A stretch of 64,000 nt of DNA, taken from contig NC_059477.1 in the NCBI RefSeq assembly GCF_018139145.2, positions 43,461,502 through 43,525,501 on the forward strand. Reading direction: 5' to 3'. The notes under the pieces are model-generated. The model saw nothing but the letters and a program-made list of their open reading frames with translations, did no database searches and was not told the DNA's origin. This document shows positions 34,870-45,760 of this stretch, piece by piece; positions within the stretch are counted from its first letter, which is position 1; every line of letters starts with the position of its first letter. A program made the position numbers and the translations under genes. This DNA is from Gymnogyps californianus. Its lineage: Eukaryota; Chordata; Aves; Accipitriformes; Cathartidae.

Positions 34870-37800
34870 TCCCAAATGCCTATTGACATAGAGTAATGAA
34901 AAAAAAAAGGGAAACTGAAATACAGCAGGCAGGCAGGATTATTTTTACTAATATTTTTTGCTTTCTTTACCCTAAGTCTGGCCACAGAACCTGTACTTAG
35001 CGGAACGTACTGTAAATATCTTCGTGAAGTCAGATCAGATTTATGAGACTGAGAAAGCGTGCTTGATGAGAGCCCCGGTTTTATGCAGACAAGCCCTTCT
35101 AGCCTCATACCAGCACACACGACCCAAGCGCAGTCTTCAGATGCTTAACAATCTCCAAGTAAGCTAATGGTACGGCTTTTTTTTTTTTCCCCCCTTTTTT
35201 TTTTTTAAAAAACGGCCATTCTAATTTATTTATGCTACACATGCGGCACGTACCTAAATATCCGACACCTAAGCAGTTTCGTTGCCTCCTTCTTCAAGGA
35301 GTCTAGGACGACATTTCCTCTGTTTAAAATCAGAGAGGATTCTTAATGGTATACAATCTATATCCCTCATTTAGGAGTCAGGCAGCAGTTAAAAACTCTG
35401 CCTCATGCAGATAAAAAGTGTTTTGATGCCGGTATTCTCTGCCCCCTTTGCTCCAAGCACCTTTCTCGAATCTCAGGCACCATTTTACATGAGGATGCTT
35501 TCTAAAAAGCAAAATGTAACTGTCTAATTAAGAGCGGAATGATTGGCTAGTTCATGGACTCTGTGACAGTTATGACAAATACACATATTGGCATAGCCCT
35601 AACCTCACTTCACAGTTTGCAACACAAAGATGGTATTTTCAGAAATGTGCGGAACACTCTGATACAAAGCTTCACCTTGTCTAGTGCTATTCCATTTAAT
35701 TTTTTATTAACTGCCTGAACATATGCCATTCTAGAAGAGGGTAATAGTTACAAAATGTCAGCAGAAACATTTAAACTGCTAAAATGTAAATGATTTTATA
35801 AATTTGTAATGAAAGGTAATTGTCATGTGGGAAAAGTAACAGAAAAACAGATATGTGTAAATGTAAAACTGGTAAAAAATACATCTTACTGGTCGAAGAT
35901 AGCAAAATTTAAGCGTATTTTAATGACCATTGTAAGTAGTATTTAAATAAAATTAGATTCATAAGCAGAAATGTGAATTCTATAATATTTTATTTTCTAA
36001 CATTAGGAAAGTTCATAATAATGAAAAGACCTCATGGAACTTTAATGCGCCTAAATTCATTAAACAGTAGGACATTAAGATTCCTCACCTCATTTTAAAA
36101 AACAAATAAATCAAGTCAGATAACATAAATACAAAGCATTTGCCAGCCTCGGCGCAGCCCGGCTTTAAAAGAACAATATTAGAACGCGGTTAGTTAGTTT
36201 CTTTACTTTCCGCTAAAATGAAAAACAATTTGGAGATTAATCCCTTCAGCGATGCAGTGCTGGGTCAGTGCTCTCGGAGATGTCAGGAAGGAGAAGACTA
36301 GGGCGAAGAAGGGAGTTTTTCTTCAGCCACCACACAGAGCAACCACCTTCCAGTTAGGTTTGCGGGCAACCATCTTTAAATGCTTGAGCTGTTCTGCGTG
36401 GCCATGACAAGATTTGCAATTCTCCACGTTTATTTACACACCATCACCCCAACTAGACATCACATGGAAGTGGCATGGTCGCGGCTGACCCCAGGGTAGT
36501 CCCTGTCTCTGCCGATCCAATTTCATCCTGCTCGGCAATTGAACTGCAGTCAGCCCGCCCAGGATGCATGCACACTGCGCCGCGCCGCAATAAAATTAGC
36601 AGAAGCTTGTCAGGGTATATTTTCTCGTTTTACACTGACAGACACTGGACAAATATGTCTGCTTTTCAGAAATCCATAGAGGTTTCTGCTCTCCTGAAAT
36701 GTATATCAGCCGGGTGTATTTGCAAGTCTGTGCGTGCCTGTACGGCGAAAACCTGCGAGGGCTGGCTGCGGGATGGCGCGGCGTTCCCCGCAGGCTTTTA
36801 TTTTGGCTTTTTATTTCTCCTCCCTAGAATACGTAAAAAAAACCACCACTAAACTACTGGTCATTTATATTTTTATTGTGTTTTCCTGCAACCGCTCCTG
36901 CTTAAGATTGGACACACAGAATGAGTTCTTCGGCCAGAAATTAATAGAACAGAAATCCATCATCTTTCGAAAGCCAAAGTTAGGGCGCAGGAACGGCTAT
37001 TTGCAGTGTGCAATAGGCACACAAATTACCTTCCAGAGGAGACGTTACCTACAGTTCACGGCAGAGCTCACCTGCAAAACTGCTGCCTTCACGAGTAAAA
37101 TCTGCTTTAATTTTTTTAAACGCTTTTGCAAATAAACTAAAGAAAACGATCATTTGTTTCAAAATCTCAAGCCAAGGGAGGCTAACACAGTAAATAGAAG
37201 AAATTTACCATCTGTAATGGGAACATTTTTAAATAAAACCACCTAATATGTTTTGTAATCTACACCAATGTAATTTTATTAGATATTCAGTGCAGTTCTT
37301 ACATCAAACAGCCTCAGAAGCCCCAGGATCATTTTATATTCACTGGAAGACAGAAAGAAATCCAAAACCTAGTTAAATAAATTGTTCATTTATTCCTTTC
37401 CTTTTATGCACCAAGATCTACATGTGGTCATTAATTATAAAGAGACTATTATAGCACCATATTTTCATTCAATACGATGTCCTGGTATATATCAAAGAAG
37501 TCCCATAATTAAAACAGAAGGGCCACAATGACAATTAAAATTACAATCTATATGGGGAAAGAAAGTACAGTTCTGCAATTTTTCACCCTGTCACTGTCAG
37601 CACCGGGGGATATTCCAGTCACGTCTCTTGTAAAGCAGCCTAAATTCTTCTTCACCAATGCAACCTCAAAAGCATTATCAGCACCTAAGCAAAAGCCTAT
37701 GCAAGTATAATTTAATACCAAGCCACAGTTTGCAAGTAATAGCGTATAAAGTGATATTTAAGTGGTGTTTTAAGCACACTTCTGATGGCTACAGCCGCTT

Positions 37801-38958
37801 TTTACTGGTAAATGCGTTTTCCTTTGAGTAGTGATTATGAGTCCTGGGTGAAGAGGTCCTGTGTGCAGGTCTGCCTGTAAGCCTTACTTCCAGCTGCCAA
37901 TCTTTACTTCACAGTGAAGAAAAAGCCACATAGCACCTTGTTCTTACTCTTGTATGCTGTCATCCCCTGAGCCTGATAACTGCAAAATCATTTCCACATA
38001 ACACTTTTCTGCTTCTGCCTCTTAAACCTCGAGACCTACACATTGTGCACGCACTTGCACCCCTGGCAGCCGGCCCCCCAGAAGCCGCTGCCTCTGAACC
38101 GCCGGCCTCTTCCCGCAGACTATTTTTAACACTTATCCCGGTAAATATCTGCATTAATGGAGTACGGGGCTCTTGTGCGGCAATACGTATTTGCTACAAT
38201 TTATTGTCTATAAAAGTCACGAGCAGTGAATTATTGCAGTTAAAACTGTGTTTTTCTTTATAATAACTTTAAACCGAGCACTCATATATGAAGCATGCAA
38301 TGGAGATGGAGAAGGTTTTGTATAATAAAATGGTGACATGGTCATTTTTCCCAGTTTTGCATTACACAGACACACTCATGCATGGTGCTTTTTAAATTCT
38401 TATTATATGTGAGGTCAGGGGGTCGAATGTCAGAAAGTACTGTTAATTTCACGGGGTTAGGGGAAAGTAAATTCAGAGGGAATACAGATCACTTAGCACA
38501 GAAAAGCAGCTCCTCTGAAGTTTGGTTTTACATTTGTTAACCATATCCTTCAGCTGACGAACCATTGAGACCAGGGTGACATTCTGGTCCCCGGTATAAT
38601 GGCTTGACACGCTGCGGGGAGAGCGGGATGCCGGCGGAGGGGCCGGCTGCCGCTGCCCCGAGCCAGCGGAGCACCGAGGCTCCACGCAACTGGAACCGAG
38701 CAAAGCGTGTTGCCATTTGGGCTGCGATGTTTAAATTATAGAGAAAGCAGTCAAGATGTCTTAAAGTTCAATCTGACAAGAAGTGTAAAATATATTTCTG
38801 TCTTCATTCACCGGGAAGGTAGCATCTTGCAGCGTGGGGTATCGCTACCCAGAGTCCTTTTAAAGCACTTCCTAATATATCATCAAAGTCTAAAGATGTT
38901 ACAAGCACTCGGAGTATTGGGGTAGGGTTCGTTTTGCCGTACAATGCGCTGATGGGTT
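34870..38958. other. single-copy AT-rich DNA, no gene seen
   Basis: A polypyrimidine tract (T12-C6-T12) lies at 35177-35206. The slice 35620-36080 is unusually AT-rich, non-repetitive and frame-free, compatible with conserved non-coding DNA. GC-rich patches at 38040-38120 and 38600-38700 give frames below 80 codons. The longest frames (36475-36852, 36734-37135) show no domain. Confidence 0.4.
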
Positions 38959-39038
38959 GCCTTTTTTCTTTTTTTTTTTTTTTTTTTTTGGTGGTTGTTG
39001 ATGGTTTGGGGTTTGGTTTGGGTTTTTTTTTTTCCCCC
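38959..39038. repeat. T/G-rich low-complexity tract with T21
   Basis: A T21 run (38969-38989) is followed by TGG/TTTGGG-type repeats and a second T run. G-tracts of three or four are too few for a canonical quadruplex. The antisense lysine/proline-rich frames that cross it are artefacts. Confidence 0.85.
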
Positions 39039-41062
39039 AGCTCTGCCAGTGGCAAAATAAAGTTGTGGAAAACGGAAGGAATTTTAGACGATGCCTCTTG
39101 GTTTCACAAATAACAGGGGAGAGGCAATAAAACACGGTGACAGAGCTGTTCTTTTGCCAAGACAAATCCAAAAGCTGCTTTTTTTATAAAAAGCCATTTG
39201 CTTGATAAAAGCCACCTTACTCACACGCAATTTAAAGTAATAAACACTTTAAAAATGCAAGGGTATCTTACATTGAAGATGTTAAAAGACCTTTTTGCCA
39301 TTGTCCCTATTGAAAGTTCAGCTTAAAAGAAGAGCGCCATAAGGCCCACGCTATACATCCATTTGTGAAAGGTACAAAAGGGGGGGGGGAATCCACCACA
39401 AAACAGCTAAATTTAATCAAAGGACTGCAAAGAGCCATTTTAAGAGACAGACGGGATTATTCCCTGTAAGCAGCCCATGGGCTCGGCCTGAAGCTGGGGT
39501 GGGTTTGGGTTTATGCATTGGTGTCTTTTGCAAGATTCCTCTGAGTCAAAACTCAAACCAGGCTCAGCTGCCCCCTCGTAATTACATTTTAATGACTTAG
39601 GCTGGGTGTTTGTGTTTTGGCAGCATATTTAATAGTGTTAGCATTTAAATGGTCACAACCGGACTCCGAAGGGCAGAGCTCGCTGCCGTTGGGGGTGAAG
39701 TTCACCCTTCTGGTGCGGCTGCTCATCAGAGGAGCTGCCGGCAGCCAGGACGCAGCTCAGTCCAGCCCTCCTGGGAGCCGGGTTTTCCCCAAACTCTGCT
39801 CCATAAACATAAGCTCTAAGGAATAGAACAGGATCCGTAGAAATATTTTGAATCTCTGGACTCGGTGGGTTTTCCAGATGCCCAGGTCTGGAAAGAGAGC
39901 ACGCTGCATGCCCAGCTTTTGTCTTCCCCGGTACCAGAAGATGCCAACGACGGACGACTGAGTTCTCCGTTACCCCTCTCTTCCAAATAAACACTCCCTA
40001 AAACCGCTCAGGCAAACAGTGAAGTGGCAAATGCAACTTATATATATATTATTAAAGACGCATTATTAACTTTGTAGTGTTATATTTCACTAGCTGCCTT
40101 TTATAATTAAAAACTTTTTTTCTCCAATCCCCTTTCCTGCAAGTAGCCTGTTGCCTGAAGATTTAATCCTTCATTACCAGTTAAAACAAAATCACCAATT
40201 AGGCACATGAACACGTCTGTATTAATCTCATTAAGGTGATGGCACCAAATAAATTGGAACTATTTTTGTGCTTTTACTGTGTTCCTATGGCTTTATCAGG
40301 CCCTGTGGTCATATACAAAGACCTTGCAGCTTAGTCATTTAGAGTCATTCGGTTGTGGACTAAATGTGGCATTACCATCTATGGCTGAAAATTGCTTTCA
40401 GCTTTTAAACTGCACTGACTAGTCTGTAGTTAATCTTAGATCATTCACTCGCAAAATTAAATGAGCCAGAACGATGGTCTCTTTTTTTTTTTTTTTGTAA
40501 AATAATACATCACAAAACACTTATTTGCCCTGCCCAAAAGAGAGATCAAATTCATTTAAAATCCCATAAACCAGAGTTGTGAATTTTTAATTTTATTTAG
40601 TAGCACAGAAATAGAGGGTAAGCTATCTTTCCACAGCACATCATTGCTATAAATTTACATATAGAACATAGTTTGATGCCTAACCAACCTTTAATCTACC
40701 TTTGATGTATACTCCTACTTCAGTATGGATCATGTGATACACCTTATTAATGCAAATGTAAGAAGGATTGTTTTGGATCTCTGATGTAATTAGCCATAAA
40801 CCACGTTTAAAAGAAGAAGAAAAAAAAAAAAAAAAAGTACTTCCTTTGTCACTACCGTTGCACGCAGCCTTGCACGTGGAGAGGGAGATGCTCCAGAGAG
40901 GGCTACAGCCGCTCGCCCACGGCGGGGCCCTCGTCCCCAGCCTATCCGTTTTATTATACATGGATTATCTGTTTGGCTCTACGAATATTGCACTGCAAGA
41001 AAGCAAAGGTGAAGCAGAGCCTGCTTAGCCCTTAACTTTCCAAACAGCACAAGTAACAGAAC
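39039..41062. other. single-copy DNA with a candidate conserved element at 40150-40475
   Basis: The slice 40150-40475 is non-repetitive, free of long frames and rich in ATTA-type cores (CTTCATTACC, CACCAATTAGG, TATTAATCTCATTAAGG). I consider it a likely conserved non-coding element by texture. T15 (40482-40496) and A17 (40820-40836) runs follow. No gene seen. Confidence 0.35.
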
Positions 41063-41135
41063 AATTAATGCCTGATCCTGCTGCCATCGAAATCAAGGGA
41101 AATTTTGCATTTTAACTTAATATTCAGGCCACCTT
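41063..41135. mobile_element. ancient amniote CR1/L3-like relic
   Basis: The text AATGCCTGATCCTGCTGCCA, then TCGAAATCAAGGGAAATTTTGC, ending TTCAGGCC, follows the layout of an old amniote interspersed repeat (a CCTGATCCTGC...ATTGAAATCAATGGGA-type phrase). This is the clearest of the four such relics here. Family name not assigned. Confidence 0.55.
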
Positions 41136-41454
41136 CTTTAAGACCCCGTTCGGACCTGCTTTTGCCCCAATGGACCACCGTTGCTGCTCCCTCCAGTTTG
41201 CCCTGTTATTACTATTCCTTTGTTGCAGATTGCGTACGGCCGTGACGGCAAGCCTGGCCGCGACTTTCCCCGGCGCGCGGGCACGGGCGGTCGGGGCAGG
41301 TTGTAAAGGGGTTCGGTGGCTCCTACGGTGCTTCGCCGAGCTCTGGGGTTACGTGGTGGAAATCAGGTTCACGCTCCTCCGTCAGCGGGGCAGTCCACGC
41401 TTGACAGGGGCAGACCCAGGGCTCCGGGCTCCGGCAGAGAAATGCAATGAATAA
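41136..41454. other. GC-rich pocket with a 94-codon frame of doubtful meaning
   Basis: The plus-strand frame at 41170-41454 begins with a hydrophobic, cysteine-containing N-terminus (LQFALLLLFLCC) resembling a signal segment. It ends at TGA directly overlapping an AATAAA. It has no recognisable mature domain, the rest is arginine/alanine-rich as expected of GC-rich DNA, and no intron structure is visible. Most likely a chance frame. Confidence 0.25.
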
Positions 41455-41483
41455 ATAAACAACCAACCAACCAGCCAGCCAAA
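41455..41483. repeat. CCAA/CCAG tetranucleotide microsatellite
   Basis: A short array of AACC/CAAC units passing into CAGC units, immediately after AATAAATAAAC. Confidence 0.8.
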
Positions 41484-41989
41484 TCGGGAACAGCCGTGAC
41501 CGAAAGCCAGGGATGATGTTGACATCATCGGGGGGTGGGAGGGTGGGGTGTTGTCCAAAAACCAGTGGTCTATTGGATTTGAATTCCTTAACAAATAATA
41601 TAGTAGTTTATTCCTCTCTAATGACAGCACGAGAGATCTGGATCCTAGTCTGCCGCGTATAAACTACTCCCAATTACAGGGAACACCACCACCATAGGGT
41701 GCTGCCCAGCCTACCCACGGCACTGCTCGCGCTTCATCCCCAACAGATTGACAGGTTCTGTTATTTCACGGAATCATGTTTTTCAAGTTAACCACAAGGG
41801 TCTGGCTTATGCCATATCCACGCGCCAGTTAGAGGCCTGACGAGAGGAGGGGGAAAAGAAGAAAACAAAACCAAACCAAACCCTCCCCTACAAAACCACG
41901 CGCATTTGTCCCGGTTTGCATTCGCTTTGCCACGTTCTCTGAAAACTTTCTGGGCACGGAGAGGACGGGAAAGCAGGGAGCATGCCGGC

Positions 41990-42053
41990 GGAGCGGAGCA
42001 GAGCAGGCAGAGCAGAGCAGAGCAGAGCAGAGCAGAGCAGAGCAGACAGAGCG
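41990..42053. repeat. AGAGC pentanucleotide microsatellite
   Basis: A GAGCG GAGCA start passes into a near-perfect (AGAGC)n run of about ten units, ending at a CAGACAGAGC variant. The 133-codon frame that crosses it reads an SRAEQ-type repeat and is an artefact. Confidence 0.9.
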
Positions 42054-42266
42054 CTCCCTCCCCGCTCCCGGCTGGCAGGCTCTGCTCTTCACCGCAGCGA
42101 CCGCTGGAAGCAGCCGGCTTTGTAAGAGCTGATGAATGCAGGTTTATCTTCCCGTCTTGCAGCTGTATAGCAGCCTCCCGTTCTACCTATGAGAGTGCTC
42201 TCAGATTTCCTCATCGTCTAGTTGTTTTAAAACAAATATTAAGATTATATTTCTCAGTAATTCGTA

Positions 42267-42306
42267 ATAATGATTTTTTTTTATTTTTTTTTTATTTTTT
42301 TTTTTA
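42267..42306. repeat. T-rich tract (T9-A-T10-A-T12 type)
   Basis: Nearly pure T sequence with single A interruptions. Confidence 0.85.
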
Positions 42307-42479
42307 AGAAATGAAAGTTTGCTCCAATCGCATTGCCCTTTCTCGGTAAGGGTATGCAGAAATGAAAAATTTTTATTTGCATAGAATAATATTCCAATAC
42401 AAAACTGCTACTCTATTCTCATAAAAATATATTTATCTGGTAGTTTTTACTTTTCAGAAGAAAATCTGCATATTTTGTT

Positions 42480-43400
42480 TATTCTTGAAAATATTCTTTT
42501 TTTTTTTAATAGCCTGAACCAAATAATTTCTCATTTTTACAGGCTTCACTTCACTTTTCTCACAGTGAATAAATTGCAACTTATTTCCATGAAATCCGCA
42601 GATGACACAGATCTTTATTTTGCATAAAGGCATAGAGAAGTGTCTAATATCTTCAATATTCATCCGCTAAGTGGACATTTGCATTGGGTTAGAAGGGAGA
42701 AGGAGCCCCGGCCCTCCCGCGGTGACAGCTGTACGGAGGGATGACATCTGACAGCTGTGACAGTGCTGACGGGAGGCTGGGATGGCTCCCGCATCCGTGA
42801 TCCAATTACGGCACACATCCCTCTGACAGGGCCGGCAGCCCGCTCCCGCGCCGGGGAGGACAGTATTGATCTCTTGTCAGAGACCGCCTGCAATTGTGCC
42901 TCGCTGAACTTTGCGAAGCCGGAGCATCCCTCGGAAACGAGCGGGGCGGCCAGGTTAGGGGATTCAGGTGCAAAGAGAGGGGCAAAGGGTGCCGGCTAAA
43001 CGCTTCCCGACGCCGGCGCGTCACCGCACGCTGACAGCCCAATCATGCCCGCCGAGCCCGGCCGATCGAGCCGGCGACCGCCGGCGCTAATGGAGAGACA
43101 GCTCTTTGCGGTTAGCCGGGTGATCCCGCGCGATGAAAAGGCCACTGCAATTAGCGCAGGCGGGTCGGCCGGGCCGGTGACAGCCGCCCGGATGGGGTAA
43201 TGGCAGCTGCCAATAACGCCAACTCCCCGAAAACAGACAATTAGCCCGTGGATCCTCCTGCTCCCGCTCCTCCAGCGCGCCGCCTCCACGCAGCACCATC
43301 ACGCCCAATGCAAACTGCCTGGCCAGGGGCCGCCACCTCCTCCTCATCCTCCTCCCCGGCCCCGTAGCTCAGCATGGCAGCCGTGCACCAGGTAACGGAG
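42480..43400. promoter_or_regulatory. CpG island with TGACAG/CAATTA motif cluster, candidate major regulatory element
   Basis: From about 42700 to 43370 the DNA is GC-rich with dense CpG; I count about 19 in 42960-43095 alone. Six TGACAG words lie on the plus strand at 42723, 42749, 42758, 42824, 43032 and 43178. Two of them extend to the identical TGACAGCTGT, 26 bp apart. TGACAG is the core of TALE homeodomain factors (MEIS, PKNOX, TGIF). CAATTA occurs near 42804, 43148 and 43238. The AT-rich left shoulder (42500-42680) has octamer-like ATTTGCAT near 42677. The island is not a recognised repeat. Frames up to 97 codons on the minus strand lack domains. It could be a CpG-island enhancer or a promoter of an unseen transcript. 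Confidence 0.55.
43374..43391 (+). other. possible short first coding exon (ATG to splice donor), unproven
   Basis: At the downstream edge of the CpG island an ATG in strong context (A at -3, G at +4) is followed by five codons and then CAG|GTAACG, a reasonable splice donor. The peptide would begin MAAVHQ. This is the only ATG-plus-donor arrangement in a promoter-like setting that I noticed, but no second exon was found. The match may well be chance. Confidence 0.15.
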
Positions 43401-44170
43401 GATCGAGCCCAAACGACACTTAATTAAACGTTAAAAACGTGATGAGAAACGCAAGGAGCAGAAACAAGTCGCTGACACCCATAGCACATCGGGCAAAAGG
43501 GCATCTTTCATTTGGCCGTTGCTTTATGCCACATTGTAATTAAAAACCAGCAAATATTTGTTTTCATCGTGTTATTTAAAAGTTTCCATATGATCTCTAA
43601 TAGTTACAAAGCAAAATTATTTTTAAAGAGCCTTATTATGCCACTGCTTTCTCCATACGATAGTCCAATACCTCAGAACCTGATCCAGCATCCTCACATA
43701 CTCCAGACTAAACAGACACCTGGATTTTAACCTGCGCCCAAGGAACAGGCTGAGAACAGCAAGACAGAGAGGACCCAGGAGCACAGGGACGCTTCAAAGC
43801 ATTTTGACAAAAATAGAGGCGATAGCAGAAAAGCTCCCTGCGAGCAACCAAAGACCTTCATGTATGGTGGTCCTGGACTGCCAGGGAAGTGGGACGTATA
43901 ACTGCATCATCACGACAGGATAGGTACATAATTCTTCACAAGTATCAGAAGGAATTACAAAATTAAGCCCTTCTTTATCAAGCATGTAAGGAAGCCATCA
44001 TACCTGTGTTTCTTCCCATTCTGCCTTGGTATTTTATCTTAATCTGCATGGGAAGAGGCTGTGCCCAGTCTCATATGGTAATGCAAATATCATTACTACT
44101 GGGTCCAATTTTTTTTTGGTGAGGCTTTTCAGCAGCAACCACACATTGCCAGCTAGATGTCATTATAAAC
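43401..44170. other. single-copy DNA downstream of the CpG island, no gene seen
   Basis: AT-rich, with CTTAATTAAACG near 43418 and GTAATTAAAAACC near 43535, so the motif-rich texture of the island continues to about 43620. A word of 18 bases shared with 3608-3625 lies at 43805-43822. No exon found. Confidence 0.4.
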
Positions 44171-44245
44171 AAAGTTATTGATTACCTCACTAGAGCTGGA
44201 TTTGAACCTGCAGACAAACTGCGACTTGCTACCATGCTATAATTT
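44171..44245 (-). mobile_element. MIR-like tRNA-derived SINE fragment
   Basis: On the minus strand the fragment reads ATAGCATGGTAGCAAGT, then CTGCAGGTTCAAATCCAGCT, then CTAGTGAGGTAAT. This order matches the 5' tRNA-like head of MIR elements, whose B box is GGTTCRANTCC (here perfect, minus strand at 44198-44208). It cannot fold as a full tRNA: there is no acceptor pairing and the A-to-B distance is wrong. An ancient MIR or related CORE-SINE is the best reading. Confidence 0.5.
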
Positions 44246-44286
44246 TATTGATCAGAGCAATTCAGCTACCAGTGCTTTCTGGAGAG

Positions 44287-44316
44287 TAAAAAATAAAATA
44301 AAAAAATAAAAAAAAA
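44287..44316. repeat. A-rich AAATAAAA low-complexity tract
   Basis: A runs separated by single T bases (AAAAAATAAAATAAAA type). Confidence 0.85.
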
Positions 44317-44555
44317 GGGCCTGAATACATCTTCCCTTTGCCCACAAATGAAATAGAACACAATTTTTAAGCCTGAAGTACAATTTTTTTAATTTTTTTT
44401 TTCCTTTCTCCTCTAAAATCCTTTAACCATAAAGCCACATATCTCCTTATCCCACAACAAAGCCTTCAGGTCTGCCAGCTTTGGGATGAGACCGCAACCA
44501 TTTCCCAACCACTCTGTGTCCAAATGCCCCACGGGGTTGTGGTCACCAATGTTTC

Positions 44556-44558
<3 letters not shown>

Positions 44559-44592
<34 letters not shown>
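44559..44592. repeat. A34 homopolymer
   Basis: The longest pure A run of the window. No LINE or processed transcript is recognisable upstream, so it is called simple sequence; it encodes the polylysine of a spurious 141-codon frame. Confidence 0.92.
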
Positions 44593-44595
<3 letters not shown>

Positions 44596-45654
44596 CAATT
44601 CTCTTTTATTAAGTTTAGAGCTCTCTGGAAACAAAGTTGTGCCATTTATGCACTTTGGTCACTGCTTCAAATCAAAACATTGTCCGGCTATTCAAATCAA
44701 AACGTCGCTTCACAAGGGTTTTTCGGTCCATGCCCCCGGCCGGGTTGTTTCATGGAGTTTCGTAAGGAAAAGGAGGGAGGTTCATTCAAACGTCTCGTCC
44801 TACAGCAGCTCGCTTCTCCTTCTCTTTGCTGTTATGAATCACATCCCCCAGCGGGTTTCAGGGGCTGCCGGAGATGTGTGCTCTTCAGTCGCTCAAATTG
44901 TCCACTCTTACAATTTAACCCACTGCTGTCTTGGAGTGAAAACGCCTGAGAAGATGAGCACCAAGTCTGAGCCCAGCCTTCCCCTGGATCTCACCACCAG
45001 CATCACCTCCTCCTGTCTCGCCATCGTTTGACCAGAAACTCAGTAGCATAAACCACAAAGCTTCACATGAAGTCACTGAAGGAAGAGTTTTTCTGAAAAT
45101 AAAACTTCCCTCCCTAAGATCATTTACTCCTGAGAGTAATGCTTACCCACAAGATAAGCACGGATCTGAGAAACACACATTGCAAAGGCAAACGGAAAGG
45201 AAATGAAAAATTCTGCAAGGTGTTAATCAGAAAGCATGGCAAAATGTGCACGCAAGAATTTAAAAAGCAAATTGCTTCAAATCTGTTTGAAAATGCTATT
45301 CACACCTCCCAAGCAAAGCAGTCAGTGCTTTTTGTTGTTGTTTGTTTTTTGGTGGGTTTTTTTTTTTCTGCTGACACAGTTTTACTCTGAAACAAAAATA
45401 TTTCAAGGTAGAAACTGTTGCTTTAGCAGCCTCCCAGAAAGAGTGGGATTTGAATCCTGCTCATCCCCAGGAAAAGGCTGCTCAGAGCTAGAGCTGGTGG
45501 AATATCATATGTAATGGAAAAAATTCTCTAGAATTTTCTTTTGTATTTTTTTTTAAATAAGTATAAGAATTGAGCTTTACACCTGAGTTACTGAAGTGTC
45601 ATCTGTGAGAGAAGCATCACACATTCAGTTCTACAGACGAGACCAAAAAGACCC
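44593..45654. other. single-copy DNA, no gene seen
   Basis: Frames of 130-141 codons at 44524-45031 have no domain. A second GGGATTTGAATCC word (45445-45457) resembles a SINE B box on the minus strand, but the flanks give no support. Confidence 0.45.
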
Positions 45655-45760
45655 CAATCTGTACAGAAACCAGGAAGACTACGGAGGCAAAACCCTGACT
45701 CCATATAAATCAATAAAACCATTGCACTGAACTCAACATTCTGCCTTAGATGCCACCTTT
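45655..45760 (-). mobile_element. probable ancient amniote CR1/L3-like relic
   Basis: Read on the minus strand, TTGAGTTCAGTGCAATGG, TTTTATTGATTTATATGG and AGTCAGGGTTTTG follow in the order of an old amniote repeat phrase (TTGACTTCAATGG...TGATTTACACC...TCTGGCCC). The match is loose and family unassigned. Confidence 0.35.

Noticed and set aside
39004..39024. TTTGGG/TTTGGGG words as interstitial telomere-like repeat
   Set aside because: Not the vertebrate TTAGGG unit, irregular, and part of a T/G-rich low-complexity tract.
41170..41454. 94-codon frame with signal-peptide-like start and AATAAA at the stop
   Set aside because: No mature-domain similarity; composition follows the GC-rich pocket; arrangement likely coincidental.
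43365..43410. tRNA-like A box (TAGCTCAGCATGG) and near-consensus B box (GGATCGAGCCC)
   Set aside because: Box spacing of about 35 bases is too short for a tRNA, and the D arm, anticodon arm and acceptor do not pair.
45440..45460. Second B-box-like word (GGATTCAAATCCC on the minus strand)
   Set aside because: Flanks do not follow a SINE head; the word is nearly self-complementary and may be chance.
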